DNA of 64,000 nt from G965207335 sp965207335 (GTDB lineage: Bacteria; Pseudomonadota; Gammaproteobacteria; PS1; Pseudothioglobaceae), in assembly GCA_965207335.1 (NCBI GenBank), contig OZ242267.1:1612001-1676000 (forward strand), read 5' to 3'. Every line of letters begins with the position of its first letter. Within the stretch, counting starts at the first letter, position 1. Shown in pieces: positions 16,780 through 24,100 of this stretch. Position numbers and translations under genes: made by a program. The notes below the pieces were generated by a model. That model was not told the DNA's origin, made no database searches, and saw nothing but the letters and a program-made list of their open reading frames with translations.

Positions 16780-16803
16780 GGGCGGGTTGTGGTTTACCTG
16801 CCC
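16780..16803 (+). other. GC-rich hairpin upstream of the 16822 ORF
   Basis: GGGCGGGT and ACCTGCCC pair as an 8-bp stem (one G-T pair) around an 8-nt loop, just after a TATAAT at 16773..16778. It is not followed by a T-tract, so it is not a typical terminator. It may shape the 5' UTR of the next small gene. Confidence 0.45.
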
Positions 16804-16821
16804 ATACAAAAGGGGAATAAT

Positions 16822-16986
16822 ATGGATGATTTAGATAATGTTAGTTATGATGATTTATATGATTATGCAAAAAAAATAGCACAACAAATACAAAAAAGTC
16901 CAACTAAAAATGATACTGTAGATAAAGAAAATTTGGCTTTATGGGTTAGTAATAATGAGCCAAACTATAACCCAGAAGATAATTAG
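16822..16986 (+). CDS. Small acidic protein (54 aa), unrecognised
   Basis: Start chosen at 16822 because of the AGGGG ribosome binding site just upstream; a longer frame reaches back to 16789 without an RBS. The protein begins MDDLDNVSYDDLYDYAKK and is strongly acidic at both ends. Small acidic proteins encoded beside antirestriction genes on conjugative elements are sometimes DNA mimics, but that is only a suggestion here. It is followed 2 bp later by the truncated ArdC-like ORF. Confidence 0.5.
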   Translation: MDDLDNVSYDDLYDYAKKIAQQIQKSPTKNDTVDKENLALWVSNNEPNYNPEDN

Positions 16987-16988
16987 TA

Positions 16989-17168
16989 ATGGCTAATGCC
17001 CGTATAGAAAAATACCAACAAAACCTAGTTGATAAGTTAATTGCAGAAATGCAAAGCAACCCTAAATGGTCTAAAAAGTGGAGTGAAATACCATTTGCTG
17101 CATATAACGGCCCTGGCAATAATATCTACCAAGGAATTAACCAACTAAAACAAGGATTTAGTAGATGA
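16989..17168 (+). CDS. Truncated ArdC N-domain-like ORF (59 aa)
   Basis: The 59-residue product (starting MANARIEKYQQNLVDKLIAE) repeats the opening of the ArdC-like protein at 15860: Ile-Glu-Lys-Tyr, a helix, N-P-K-W, P-F-A-A-Y-N-G and Q-G-I-N-Q-L. It ends before the F/W-M-T-x-x-Q-A motif. The stop overlaps the virB11 start (ATGA at 17165), so virB11 may depend on its translation. It may be a relic of a duplicated gene retained for coupling. Confidence 0.5.
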   Translation: MANARIEKYQQNLVDKLIAEMQSNPKWSKKWSEIPFAAYNGPGNNIYQGINQLKQGFSR

Positions 17169-18100
17169 CCTCATCAGCAATTTTACATAAAAAATTAGCT
17201 ATTTTAGAACCTTATTTAAAAAAACGAGGTTTAATAGAGCTTTCAATTAATAGACCGGGCGAAGTATGGCTTGAAACAGCAAGCGGTTGGCAAGTAATTA
17301 ATGACAGTAATTTAACATTGTCTGCACTAATGTCTTTGGCTAAATTGTTGGCAACTGAGAGTGGACAAGATTTTGATGAAATAACCCCATTATTATCATT
17401 AAATTTACCAAAATATGATTATCGCACCCAAGTTGTTGCATCTTACGCTGCGGATAGTGCTTTTTGTCTATCAATTCGTGTGTCATATACACAAGATGTA
17501 AAAATAGAGCAATATGGCTTTTACAACAACTTAGAAAAAACTAGCAAAAAACTAAAAAAAATAAACAACAGCACTGAGCAATTATTAAATTTAATATCTA
17601 ATAAAAGTAATATACTCATATCAGGTGGAACATCGTCAGGAAAAACAACTTTGTTAAATGCCTTAATTAAAAAAATTGATAAAAAAGAAAGAATAATAAC
17701 TATTGAAGACACCAAAGAGTTAATTGTTTGCCAAAAAAACAATGTCCGTTTAATAAAATCTAAAACTGGCACCGATGTTGCCAAAATTAGTTATGAAGAT
17801 TTAATAAATGCAAGCCTCAGACTTCGTCCAGATAGAATTTTACTAGGCGAGATTGATATAGAAAATACCACACGCTTTTTACGCATATTAAATACAGGCC
17901 ATAGTGGCTCATTAGCAACCATACACGCAAATAGCCCAATAGATGCCATAGATGCACTGGTAATGAACGCCAAACTATCTGGATTTAAGGGCAATGATGA
18001 TACAATTAGAAAGTATGCTATAAATTATTTAGATGCTATTATACAAATAAAAAAAACAGCAGATAGAAAATTTATAATAAATATACAGGAGGTAGAATAA
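17165..18100 (+). CDS. virB11: VirB11-family T4SS ATPase
   Basis: A 311-residue hexameric secretion ATPase. The N-terminal domain carries the L-I-E-L-S-I-N-x-P-G-E-V-W-L opening; Walker A is GGTSSGKTT (154-162); the Asp box is IITIEDTKEL; Walker B is LRPDRILLGEI; the His box is TGHSGSLATIHANS. All standard VirB11 motifs are intact. It powers substrate transfer with VirD4 and assembly with VirB4. The start ATG overlaps the stop of the truncated ArdC-like ORF; the stop overlaps the virD4 start. Confidence 0.95.
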   Translation: MTSSAILHKKLAILEPYLKKRGLIELSINRPGEVWLETASGWQVINDSNLTLSALMSLAKLLATESGQDFDEITPLLSLNLPKYDYRTQVVASYAADSAFCLSIRVSYTQDVKIEQYGFYNNLEKTSKKLKKINNSTEQLLNLISNKSNILISGGTSSGKTTLLNALIKKIDKKERIITIEDTKELIVCQKNNVRLIKSKTGTDVAKISYEDLINASLRLRPDRILLGEIDIENTTRFLRILNTGHSGSLATIHANSPIDAIDALVMNAKLSGFKGNDDTIRKYAINYLDAIIQIKKTADRKFIINIQEVE

Positions 18101-19680
18101 TGATACTAAGAAATTTTTATTTTTTATTTTTTGTTGGCGCCATATTAGCAAGTTTATACATATATGGATTTAGTTACTATAACGGCTACACTAATCCATT
18201 ATATTATGTTATTAATTATGGCATAAATAGTAAAGAAATTTTATATTTAATTGTGCCTGCTGTTATTTTATGGTTTATTTTTATAATGATTTCAGAGCCT
18301 GATAAAAAAACTAATTATGGCAACGCGAAATGGGCTAAAACTAAAGATATTAAAAAAATGAAACTATTTGCAGATACTGGTATTATCTACGGGATGTGGG
18401 GTAAAAAATTTATTCGTAGCAATCAGCCGCTATCAGCACTAATTGCAGCCCCGCCCGGAACCGGCAAAACAGTATCGGTGGTAATACCAAATTTACTAAG
18501 TTGTAATAACTCCATGATAATAAATGATGTTAAAAATGAACTATGGGAAATTACTGCAAATCATCGTAAAAAATATCAAAAAGTGGTTAGGCTAGCCTTT
18601 GCAGAACAAGACTCAGATAGTTGGAATCCGTTCAGTGAAATGCCAAATAATATCAATGATAAGATGGTATATATAGATAGAATAGCCTCTGTTATATATG
18701 TAACAACTGGCAAAACAAATGATGACCATTGGGTCTATATGTCAAGAACCCTACTAAAATTAATGATTATTAAATTACTAATACAAGACACTAATGTAAT
18801 AATAAGCATAAGTAATACCCGCTCTGATTTACTCAAAACAGCTAGTATTCGTAAGGATTTATCTATTTTTTCAGAGCAGTTAACACAAGATATTGAATTT
18901 GGTATAACAGAAGCAAATAATTTAACACAATACTTTATAGAACAGACTAATTTAATGGTGCAATTATCAGACAAAGAGTTTTCATCTGTCCTATCAAGCA
19001 CTACAAATAAACTAGAAATTTTTAATGATCCAATAATTGCTAAAAATACCCAAAAAAGCGATTTTAAATTTAGTGAGCTTCGCAACAACAAAGTAAGTAT
19101 ATATTTATGCTCTAAGCCCAAAGACTTAGAGAGAGTAAAAATTATTACAGCACTATTTATAGAGCTAGCTGCTAATGAGTTTTTATCAGACAAGCCCAAT
19201 GATGAACAAATTATTACTTTTTTAATAGATGAATTCCCTAGAATGAGTAAACTAAATGCACTAGTAAAACTACCAGCCGTTAGTCGCGGGCAAAAGGTTA
19301 ATGTTATACTAATTGCCCAAGACTATGACCAAATAAAAGAAGTGTATCACGAGACTGGGCTTAATGAGATTATATCAACGACTGCATATAAAATAGTGTT
19401 CACTCAAAATAATTACAACACTATGAAACGAGTATCTGATTTAATAGGTAAATACACAGAGGAGCGGGAAAATATAACTAAGCAAGAAGGTAAATTTTTT
19501 GGCTCAAAGAGTAGGCAGAAATCAAAAGAAGGAAAAAACTTAATACTACCAGAGAACATTGGAGCACTAAAACAAGATGAGGTTATTATTATTGCCCAAG
19601 GATATAACACAACGCCAATATTAGCCAAACCAGCTTATTATAAAAACATAGCTACTATGAAAAAATTAGTTGCTACCTAG
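18100..19680 (+). CDS. virD4: VirD4/TraG-family T4SS coupling protein
   Basis: A 526-residue coupling ATPase with two N-terminal transmembrane helices (about 4-24 and 48-66), the NYGNAKWAK segment typical of VirD4, Walker A in APPGTGKT (about 117-124), a NDVKNELWEITA segment, Walker B FLIDEFPR (Asp/Glu at 377/378) and LPAVSRGQKVNVILIAQD, where the conserved final Q occurs. It links the relaxosome to the secretion channel. It starts in the last base of virB11 and is the last + strand gene of the transfer operon. Confidence 0.95.
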   Translation: MILRNFYFLFFVGAILASLYIYGFSYYNGYTNPLYYVINYGINSKEILYLIVPAVILWFIFIMISEPDKKTNYGNAKWAKTKDIKKMKLFADTGIIYGMWGKKFIRSNQPLSALIAAPPGTGKTVSVVIPNLLSCNNSMIINDVKNELWEITANHRKKYQKVVRLAFAEQDSDSWNPFSEMPNNINDKMVYIDRIASVIYVTTGKTNDDHWVYMSRTLLKLMIIKLLIQDTNVIISISNTRSDLLKTASIRKDLSIFSEQLTQDIEFGITEANNLTQYFIEQTNLMVQLSDKEFSSVLSSTTNKLEIFNDPIIAKNTQKSDFKFSELRNNKVSIYLCSKPKDLERVKIITALFIELAANEFLSDKPNDEQIITFLIDEFPRMSKLNALVKLPAVSRGQKVNVILIAQDYDQIKEVYHETGLNEIISTTAYKIVFTQNNYNTMKRVSDLIGKYTEERENITKQEGKFFGSKSRQKSKEGKNLILPENIGALKQDEVIIIAQGYNTTPILAKPAYYKNIATMKKLVAT

Positions 19681-19805
19681 TAAAAACCCCCTTGTCTTAC
19701 CATCTCTTTAACCCTAATCCCTCCAAATACCGCAAATATGAAAGCTGTTTTTTATCTTTACCTCGCCCCTCACAGCCTGCAGTGTGGTTTTAGCACTAAA
19801 TAGCA
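19681..19805 (-). repeat. Inverted-repeat block, right copy (homologous to 14894..15024)
   Basis: Read on the minus strand, this stretch gives AAAACCACACTGCAGGCTGT, TTTGCGGTATTTGG and GATTAGGGTTAAAGAGAT, matching the left block in the same order. It lies between the convergent ends of virD4 and the RHH gene. In each copy the conserved sense strand is the one transcribed from the preceding gene. Confidence 0.75.
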
Positions 19806-19819
19806 AAATATTAATGATA

Positions 19820-20179
19820 CTAAGCATTATTCTTAATTATTAACTGTAAAGCATTCAATATTAACAACCTAACACTAACATCATTATCAATAGCATATTT
19901 TTTAACCTTATTAAATATTGCTTTATTTATAGCTAAGGATTTTTGTATTGTGCTTTTATTGTTAAACTCTGCAATTAACTCAGACTTGTCTTTTTGAATT
20001 ACCTCTGCTAGTTTAGCATTAGTTAAGTCATATAAGGTAGTGCTATTTTCTAGGGCATACATTTTGAGTTTAGTAAAATCATCCTTTGCTATATTAACTA
20101 CTCTATAAACTCTATTATTACTATCTTTTAATACCTCTTTGGCAAAATTATTTTGTTTATCTTTTTTAGCTTGTAGCAT
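19820..20179 (-). CDS. Tandem ribbon-helix-helix-like partition partner protein
   Basis: A 119-residue basic protein overlapping the end of parA by 14 bp. It has two similar halves: NRVYRVVNIAKDDFTKLKMY (then TTLYDLTNAKLAEVI) and KSLAINKAIFNKVKKYAIDN (then VRLLILNALQLII). Each is a short beta strand followed by two helices, the ribbon-helix-helix pattern. Two RHH units in one chain would make a monomeric operator-binding fold. Position right after parA is where ParB/ParG/omega-like centromere-binding proteins sit. A close paralogue lies at 24550..24849. DNA-binding role inferred. Confidence 0.65.
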   Translation of the reverse strand: MLQAKKDKQNNFAKEVLKDSNNRVYRVVNIAKDDFTKLKMYALENSTTLYDLTNAKLAEVIQKDKSELIAEFNNKSTIQKSLAINKAIFNKVKKYAIDNDVSVRLLILNALQLIIKNNA

Positions 20180-20801
20180 TTTTTACTACCTCCAATAACT
20201 CATTTTTTATATTTGTAATTTCTAATTTAGCCTTTTTATCTTTGCTATTAAATACACTTTGTCCTACTGCTGCAGTCTCAGAGTAAGATACTCTATTACA
20301 GGTATAATTACTAAATACTGGTATGTTGTAATCTTTAATAGCAGTTTTTACCTCAGTTGCTAGTTTTGTGTTAATAATAGCCCTGCTAATTATAAAATAA
20401 GCATTTACCTTGTGTCCTATTGCCAAAGATTGTTCTACACCATCCACAAGGCTTTTAGTTGCCCAGACATCAAATGGCGATGGCTGTAATGGTATTAGTA
20501 TAATATCTGATACATTAATAGCAGCAGCTGTGTGTTTGGATAGTTGCGGTGCTCCGTCAATCAAAACAAAATCATAGCTATTTGCCATTGCTTTAATATT
20601 GCTAATTGATTTTGCAGTATCTAGGGCAATTACAGTAATAATATTTTTATCATTAGCGCTGTCCCAGTCTCGTGCAGATCCTTGCGGGTCTGAGTCCACT
20701 ATTAACACCTTATAATTATCATTTAGTAACGCAATAGCTAAATTAATAGTGAGCGTAGTTTTGCCACTGCCACCTTTTTGATTTAATATTGATACTATCA
20801 T
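20166..20801 (-). CDS. parA: ParA/MinD-family partition ATPase
   Basis: A 211-residue small ParA. It has the deviant Walker A KGGSGKTT with signature Lys (about 9-16), switch I VDSDPQGSARDW, and Walker B FVLIDGAPQ. The absence of an N-terminal HTH marks a type Ib (ParF-like) ATPase that relies on a small partner for autoregulation; that partner is probably the downstream RHH protein. It partitions the excised or replicating form of the element. It is divergent from hicB, with a shared 147-bp promoter region. Confidence 0.9.
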   Translation of the reverse strand: MIVSILNQKGGSGKTTLTINLAIALLNDNYKVLIVDSDPQGSARDWDSANDKNIITVIALDTAKSISNIKAMANSYDFVLIDGAPQLSKHTAAAINVSDIILIPLQPSPFDVWATKSLVDGVEQSLAIGHKVNAYFIISRAIINTKLATEVKTAIKDYNIPVFSNYTCNRVSYSETAAVGQSVFNSKDKKAKLEITNIKNELLEVVKNATS

Positions 20802-20948
20802 ATTTATTTTTTGTTGTTAATAATTTGCATATTATACCAAAAAAATATAAAGATATAAAGATATAAATATTTTTATATTATCTAAGATATAATGCTATAT
20901 TAGATTTATGATATAATAGAATTTTTTAATAAATATACACAAATTTTT
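20802..20948. promoter_or_regulatory. Divergent parA / hicBA control region with three 8-bp direct repeats
   Basis: Three tandem 8-mers, ATATAAAG, ATATAAAG and ATATAAAT, lie at 20845..20868. On the minus strand they contain the same 16-mer ATATCTTTATATCTTT found in five signal-peptide coding sequences. A parA-side TATAAT is at 20836..20831 (minus). On the + strand two TATAAT boxes lie at 20888..20893 and 20912..20917, the latter as extended -10 TGATATAAT, before hicB. Tandem short repeats beside a -10 are typical operators for RHH proteins; binding is inference. Confidence 0.55.
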
Positions 20949-21224
20949 ATGCAAACAGAAACAGCACAATATTCACAACAAGTAATAGACATAGCAAAAA
21001 AATATCATAAATGGGTAGAGTGGTGCGAAGAAGACAAATGCTTTATAGGACAATGTCCTGATTTACAAATTATGTGTTATTACGAGGATAATCCAACTAA
21101 TGAGATAGATACTTATAATGATATGTTAGATTTAATACACGAAGGTATTAAGGTGGATATTGAAGAAGGTGTTGCTCTACCACTGTTAACAAAATTTTCT
21201 CACTTATATGCCGCCCAAACTTAG
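20949..21224 (+). CDS. hicB: HicB-family antitoxin
   Basis: A 91-residue protein in the HicB position. The core YHKWVEWCEEDKCFIGQCPD corresponds to the HicB partial RNase-H-like fold (strand, turn, then F/Y-x-G-x-C/F-P-D), followed by an acidic helix (NEIDTYNDMLDLIHEGIKVD). A short C-terminal part lacks an obvious DNA-binding domain. It neutralises the HicA mRNA interferase encoded immediately downstream, overlapping it by 17 bp. The order hicB-hicA is the reverse of the commonest arrangement. Confidence 0.75.
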   Translation: MQTETAQYSQQVIDIAKKYHKWVEWCEEDKCFIGQCPDLQIMCYYEDNPTNEIDTYNDMLDLIHEGIKVDIEEGVALPLLTKFSHLYAAQT

Positions 21225-21495
21225 AGAATTAATAGTTTTACTAGAAAAGAAAGGCTTTAAGAAAGTTAAAGGAGGTAAGGGCAGTCATATTAAATTAAAA
21301 GATGGTAGTGGTATAACAGTAATACTGTCTGGAAATTTAGGCAAAGATGCAAAGCATTGGCAAGTAAAAAATGTAAAAGAAAAATTAAAACAACGCCAAA
21401 AAAATCTAGGTAAACTACAATCAACAAAAACACCATCACAAGTTCTAGCTGATAAAAGGGCAAAATCAAAGAATGATAAAGGATTTAGTAGATAA
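21208..21495 (+). CDS. hicA: HicA-family mRNA interferase toxin
   Basis: A 95-residue protein. The first about 60 residues match HicA: LRELIVLLEKKGFKKVKGGK, then G-S-H with the catalytic His at about 27, a short beta strand, and HWQVKNVKEKLKQR in the final helix. HicA is a dsRBD-fold ribonuclease that cleaves mRNA. An additional lysine-rich tail of about 30 residues extends beyond the usual 60-80 residue length. It lies between parA and the relaxase, so it probably acts as an addiction module for the element. Confidence 0.8.
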   Translation: MPPKLRELIVLLEKKGFKKVKGGKGSHIKLKDGSGITVILSGNLGKDAKHWQVKNVKEKLKQRQKNLGKLQSTKTPSQVLADKRAKSKNDKGFSR

Positions 21496-21498
21496 ATA

Positions 21499-23151
21499 TT
21501 AACGCTCTATATTTTTAATATTTGTATTAATAAGTCTTTCTCTTAATTTTTTATTAGCGTTAATAATTTGGTTATAATCTCTTGCGTTTGTTATGCCTTT
21601 TAGTAACTTGATTATTTCTTGTTTATGTTGCCTGGATTCTTTACTTCCCTCAGGTGCATTTTGCATTTGAGTAATAATGTTGCCAATGTCGTCTGTTTGC
21701 CTCTCTGCATATTTTTTTAAACTTAAACGCCTTAAGGCACTTAACTTATAATTACGATATTCAGGTTTTTCTCTATTATCTCTTAAAAGCATATTAGCTA
21801 CTCTATCTGTTTCAAGGGATGTTTTTAAAAAAGATGATTCTAAAAGATAGCTCATATTTTTACTGTTTAATACATTGTTTTTAAAATCTTGTGCTTTTTG
21901 TAAATAATATCTTTTTTCTTGGCTTGTTAGTTTTTTGGTGTTTTTAACCATTTTAATAAGCCTAGTTAGCCTTTTTAGGGCTCTATTATATTGAGGCAAT
22001 ACATTAGTTGCTTTATTTGCAATATCTTTGTCTTGCTTATCTTGGTATTGCTCCATAATAGACATAAACTTATCTGCTATCATTACTTTTTGCTCGCTTG
22101 TTAGCGTATGTTTAAAAATAATAGATGCCTCTGGCAGAATACCGTCCACAACAAAATCAGGGCTTTTTATAAACTTAGCCACTCTATATAGTGCCTTTTC
22201 ATAAGGCTTGCCTATTTTATTAAGTTTTAATTGGGTATATTTACCATCAGCTAGCATTTTATAATCTATTATGGTATTTTTAAAATCATACTGTATAGTT
22301 TTTTTTGTTAGTTGTGCACTAAGTTGGCTTTTACGGTTTAAAGCAGTAGGGCAGGCATTCATTGCTTTTTTTAATACTTTTAAATCTGAATACATCTGTT
22401 CTGCAAGCTCTTTTATTTTTTGTAATATATGAGGTCTATCTCGTCTTAGTGTTGCAATATGAGATAAACCCTTATCTTTTAAATTAACGGCAAAACTATC
22501 CCGTACTCGTAGCAAATCGTGTCTATCTTGGCGTAATTTTAGTTTTGTCCTATCATTATAATTATTTATTACTGCGTGTACATGTGCATGCTCTGTATCT
22601 CTGTGCAAGACAAATATATATCTAAAGCCTTCATCGCCAAAATTATCTCGTAGTGTTTGCTCAGCAGCTGCTAATACCCTTGGTGAGTTATAAGCTGTTG
22701 GCGACACATTAGCAGATAACAATATATGTGTAGTATGGCGTTGCTCACCTCTACCTGAGCCTTTTTTACGCCAGTCTTTCGCCCATTCTTTATATATTTC
22801 TTTTGCTGCCTCGTTGCCCTTTAATTCCTCACCAGCTTCAGTATAAAAATTTTGTGCCTCTGGTGTAATAATTTCTTTTATCTCACCAGTCTCTTTATCA
22901 ATAGCTTCTGTTGTTATATCTCTATTTATAACATACTCCATCATATCTCTTACAGCCGCTGCACCCCTGCCAAATGAGACAACCTTATAAACAGCTTCTG
23001 GGTATTGTTCAAAATTATAACAAGCACTGACATATCTATGGCTAAAACGAGGGTGTCCGTAACCCTTTTGCCAAGATCTATGAAAATTAAAATCATCAAG
23101 AGTTGGCTTTCTGCCTTTAAAAATCTCAAATTCATCTTTGTTTATATCCAT
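21499..23151 (-). CDS. MOBP-type conjugative relaxase
   Basis: About 550 residues from the ATG at 23151; an in-frame ATG at 23190 would lie inside the methyltransferase fragment. The metal-binding HUH motif is HRDTEHAHVHAVIN (His at about 183, 188, 190, 192), the H-x-D-T-x-H-x-H-x-H pattern of MOBP/VirD2-type relaxases. Candidate catalytic Tyr residues lie in the N-terminal domain (SHRYVSACYNF). The C-terminal half is lysine-rich and helical, probably for relaxosome or T4SS interaction. It nicks oriT and is transferred covalently bound to DNA. It is downstream of the MobC-like gene on the same strand. Confidence 0.85.
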   Translation of the reverse strand: MDINKDEFEIFKGRKPTLDDFNFHRSWQKGYGHPRFSHRYVSACYNFEQYPEAVYKVVSFGRGAAAVRDMMEYVINRDITTEAIDKETGEIKEIITPEAQNFYTEAGEELKGNEAAKEIYKEWAKDWRKKGSGRGEQRHTTHILLSANVSPTAYNSPRVLAAAEQTLRDNFGDEGFRYIFVLHRDTEHAHVHAVINNYNDRTKLKLRQDRHDLLRVRDSFAVNLKDKGLSHIATLRRDRPHILQKIKELAEQMYSDLKVLKKAMNACPTALNRKSQLSAQLTKKTIQYDFKNTIIDYKMLADGKYTQLKLNKIGKPYEKALYRVAKFIKSPDFVVDGILPEASIIFKHTLTSEQKVMIADKFMSIMEQYQDKQDKDIANKATNVLPQYNRALKRLTRLIKMVKNTKKLTSQEKRYYLQKAQDFKNNVLNSKNMSYLLESSFLKTSLETDRVANMLLRDNREKPEYRNYKLSALRRLSLKKYAERQTDDIGNIITQMQNAPEGSKESRQHKQEIIKLLKGITNARDYNQIINANKKLRERLINTNIKNIER

Positions 23152-23347
23152 TGCAAATAATATCATGTTGTGGAATTGTGTGCTCGTCAATTAAACGAAT
23201 ATCTCCCTCTGGCTTTATACCATAATTTTTTGCATAAATTTGTCGTAATGTTTTATCAATTTCACATGCAAATACACATGTCATACCTAAATCAGATAAT
23301 GCCTTATTAAACCCACCTAAACCAGAGAACAAGTCAATAAATTTCAT
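23132..23347 (-). pseudogene. N-terminal fragment of a C5-cytosine DNA methyltransferase
   Basis: The 71-residue frame begins MKFIDLFSGLGGFNKALSDL, motif I of 5-methylcytosine methyltransferases, followed by CEIDKTLRQIYAKNYG (motif II). It then reaches the segment before motif IV (HDIICNG), where family members read on into the catalytic P-C-Q. Here it ends YKQR and stops, so the catalytic Cys and target-recognition regions are absent. It overlaps the relaxase 5' end by about 20 bp in another frame and abuts the MobC-like gene by 4 bp. It is a remnant of a self-protection or orphan methyltransferase. Confidence 0.75.
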
Positions 23348-23703
23348 GTTATCAATTCATTAATAGACTTCTTAACTGTTTTTATAGATATTCTAAAAAC
23401 TTGCTTTAACTCTATAAGTGTTGGCAGTATTTGCTCAGCATCCAATACCTGACCATTATTAAGCATAAAGGTTAATTGGTTAAGATTAGAACCAACAGGG
23501 GCTAACTTTTTTTTCAGTTCATACAACTCATTTATTAAATCATCATAGTTAGTATTGTCTATTGGTTCTAAACTAAGTCCAGAGTTTAATGCTTTTCTTA
23601 ATTTTTTACTAAAATCGCCAGCCTTAACACCACTAACTTTTTTAATTAAGTCATCATCTAACCTAACAGATATTTTTTTATTATATTCGTCCATTTTTAT
23701 CAA
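23344..23703 (-). CDS. MobC-like relaxosome accessory protein
   Basis: A 119-residue protein. An N-terminal RHH-like strand (KISVRLDDDLIKKV) is followed by a helical C-terminal part containing PVGSNLNQLTFMLNNG, which matches the G-x-N-x-N-Q-x-x-x-x-x-N segment of MobC/TraJ-type accessory proteins that bind oriT and help the relaxase. A second in-frame ATG lies three codons in (23694). It lies between the candidate oriT region and the relaxase, the usual order. Confidence 0.7.
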   Translation of the reverse strand: MIKMDEYNKKISVRLDDDLIKKVSGVKAGDFSKKLRKALNSGLSLEPIDNTNYDDLINELYELKKKLAPVGSNLNQLTFMLNNGQVLDAEQILPTLIELKQVFRISIKTVKKSINELIT

Positions 23704-23906
23704 AATTTATTAAATTTAATTTATTAAATAATTTTTAATTTATAACAATAAAATCTACTAAAAACACTTATAATTAAAATGCGGTTATTTTAATTATTTT
23801 TTAATTACTATTTATTTTTTAACTATATGATATAACTCAAAATTTATTTTTTTAAAATTACTAAAAAGTGGCTAATTTTCTGCAAAAAACCTTTAAATTG
23901 CTAAAT

Positions 23907-23945
23907 AAATAATTGTCTCACAATTTGCGTATCCTGCCAACTGTA
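23907..23945 (+). other. Candidate oriT nick region
   Basis: A perfect inverted repeat AATTGT-CTC-ACAATT (23911..23925) is followed 5 bp later by TATCCTGCC (23930..23938). ATCCTG/C is the nick core of the RP4/R64 (MOBP) oriT family, and an inverted repeat just 5' of it is the expected layout. It lies about 200 bp upstream of the MobC-like gene. By analogy the nick would be between G23936 and C23937. Confidence 0.6.
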
Positions 23946-24100
23946 TAAAGAATTAAATTTTAGCATATTTCTGTAATAAAAATTTAAAACTTTTCTGCAA
24001 AAAATGACCTTTTTCTAGCTCTAAAATACTTTATATAATTAAAACAAGTATTTATAATCTATTTAATTATTTTTTTGAATTAATTAAATTACAAAAAACG

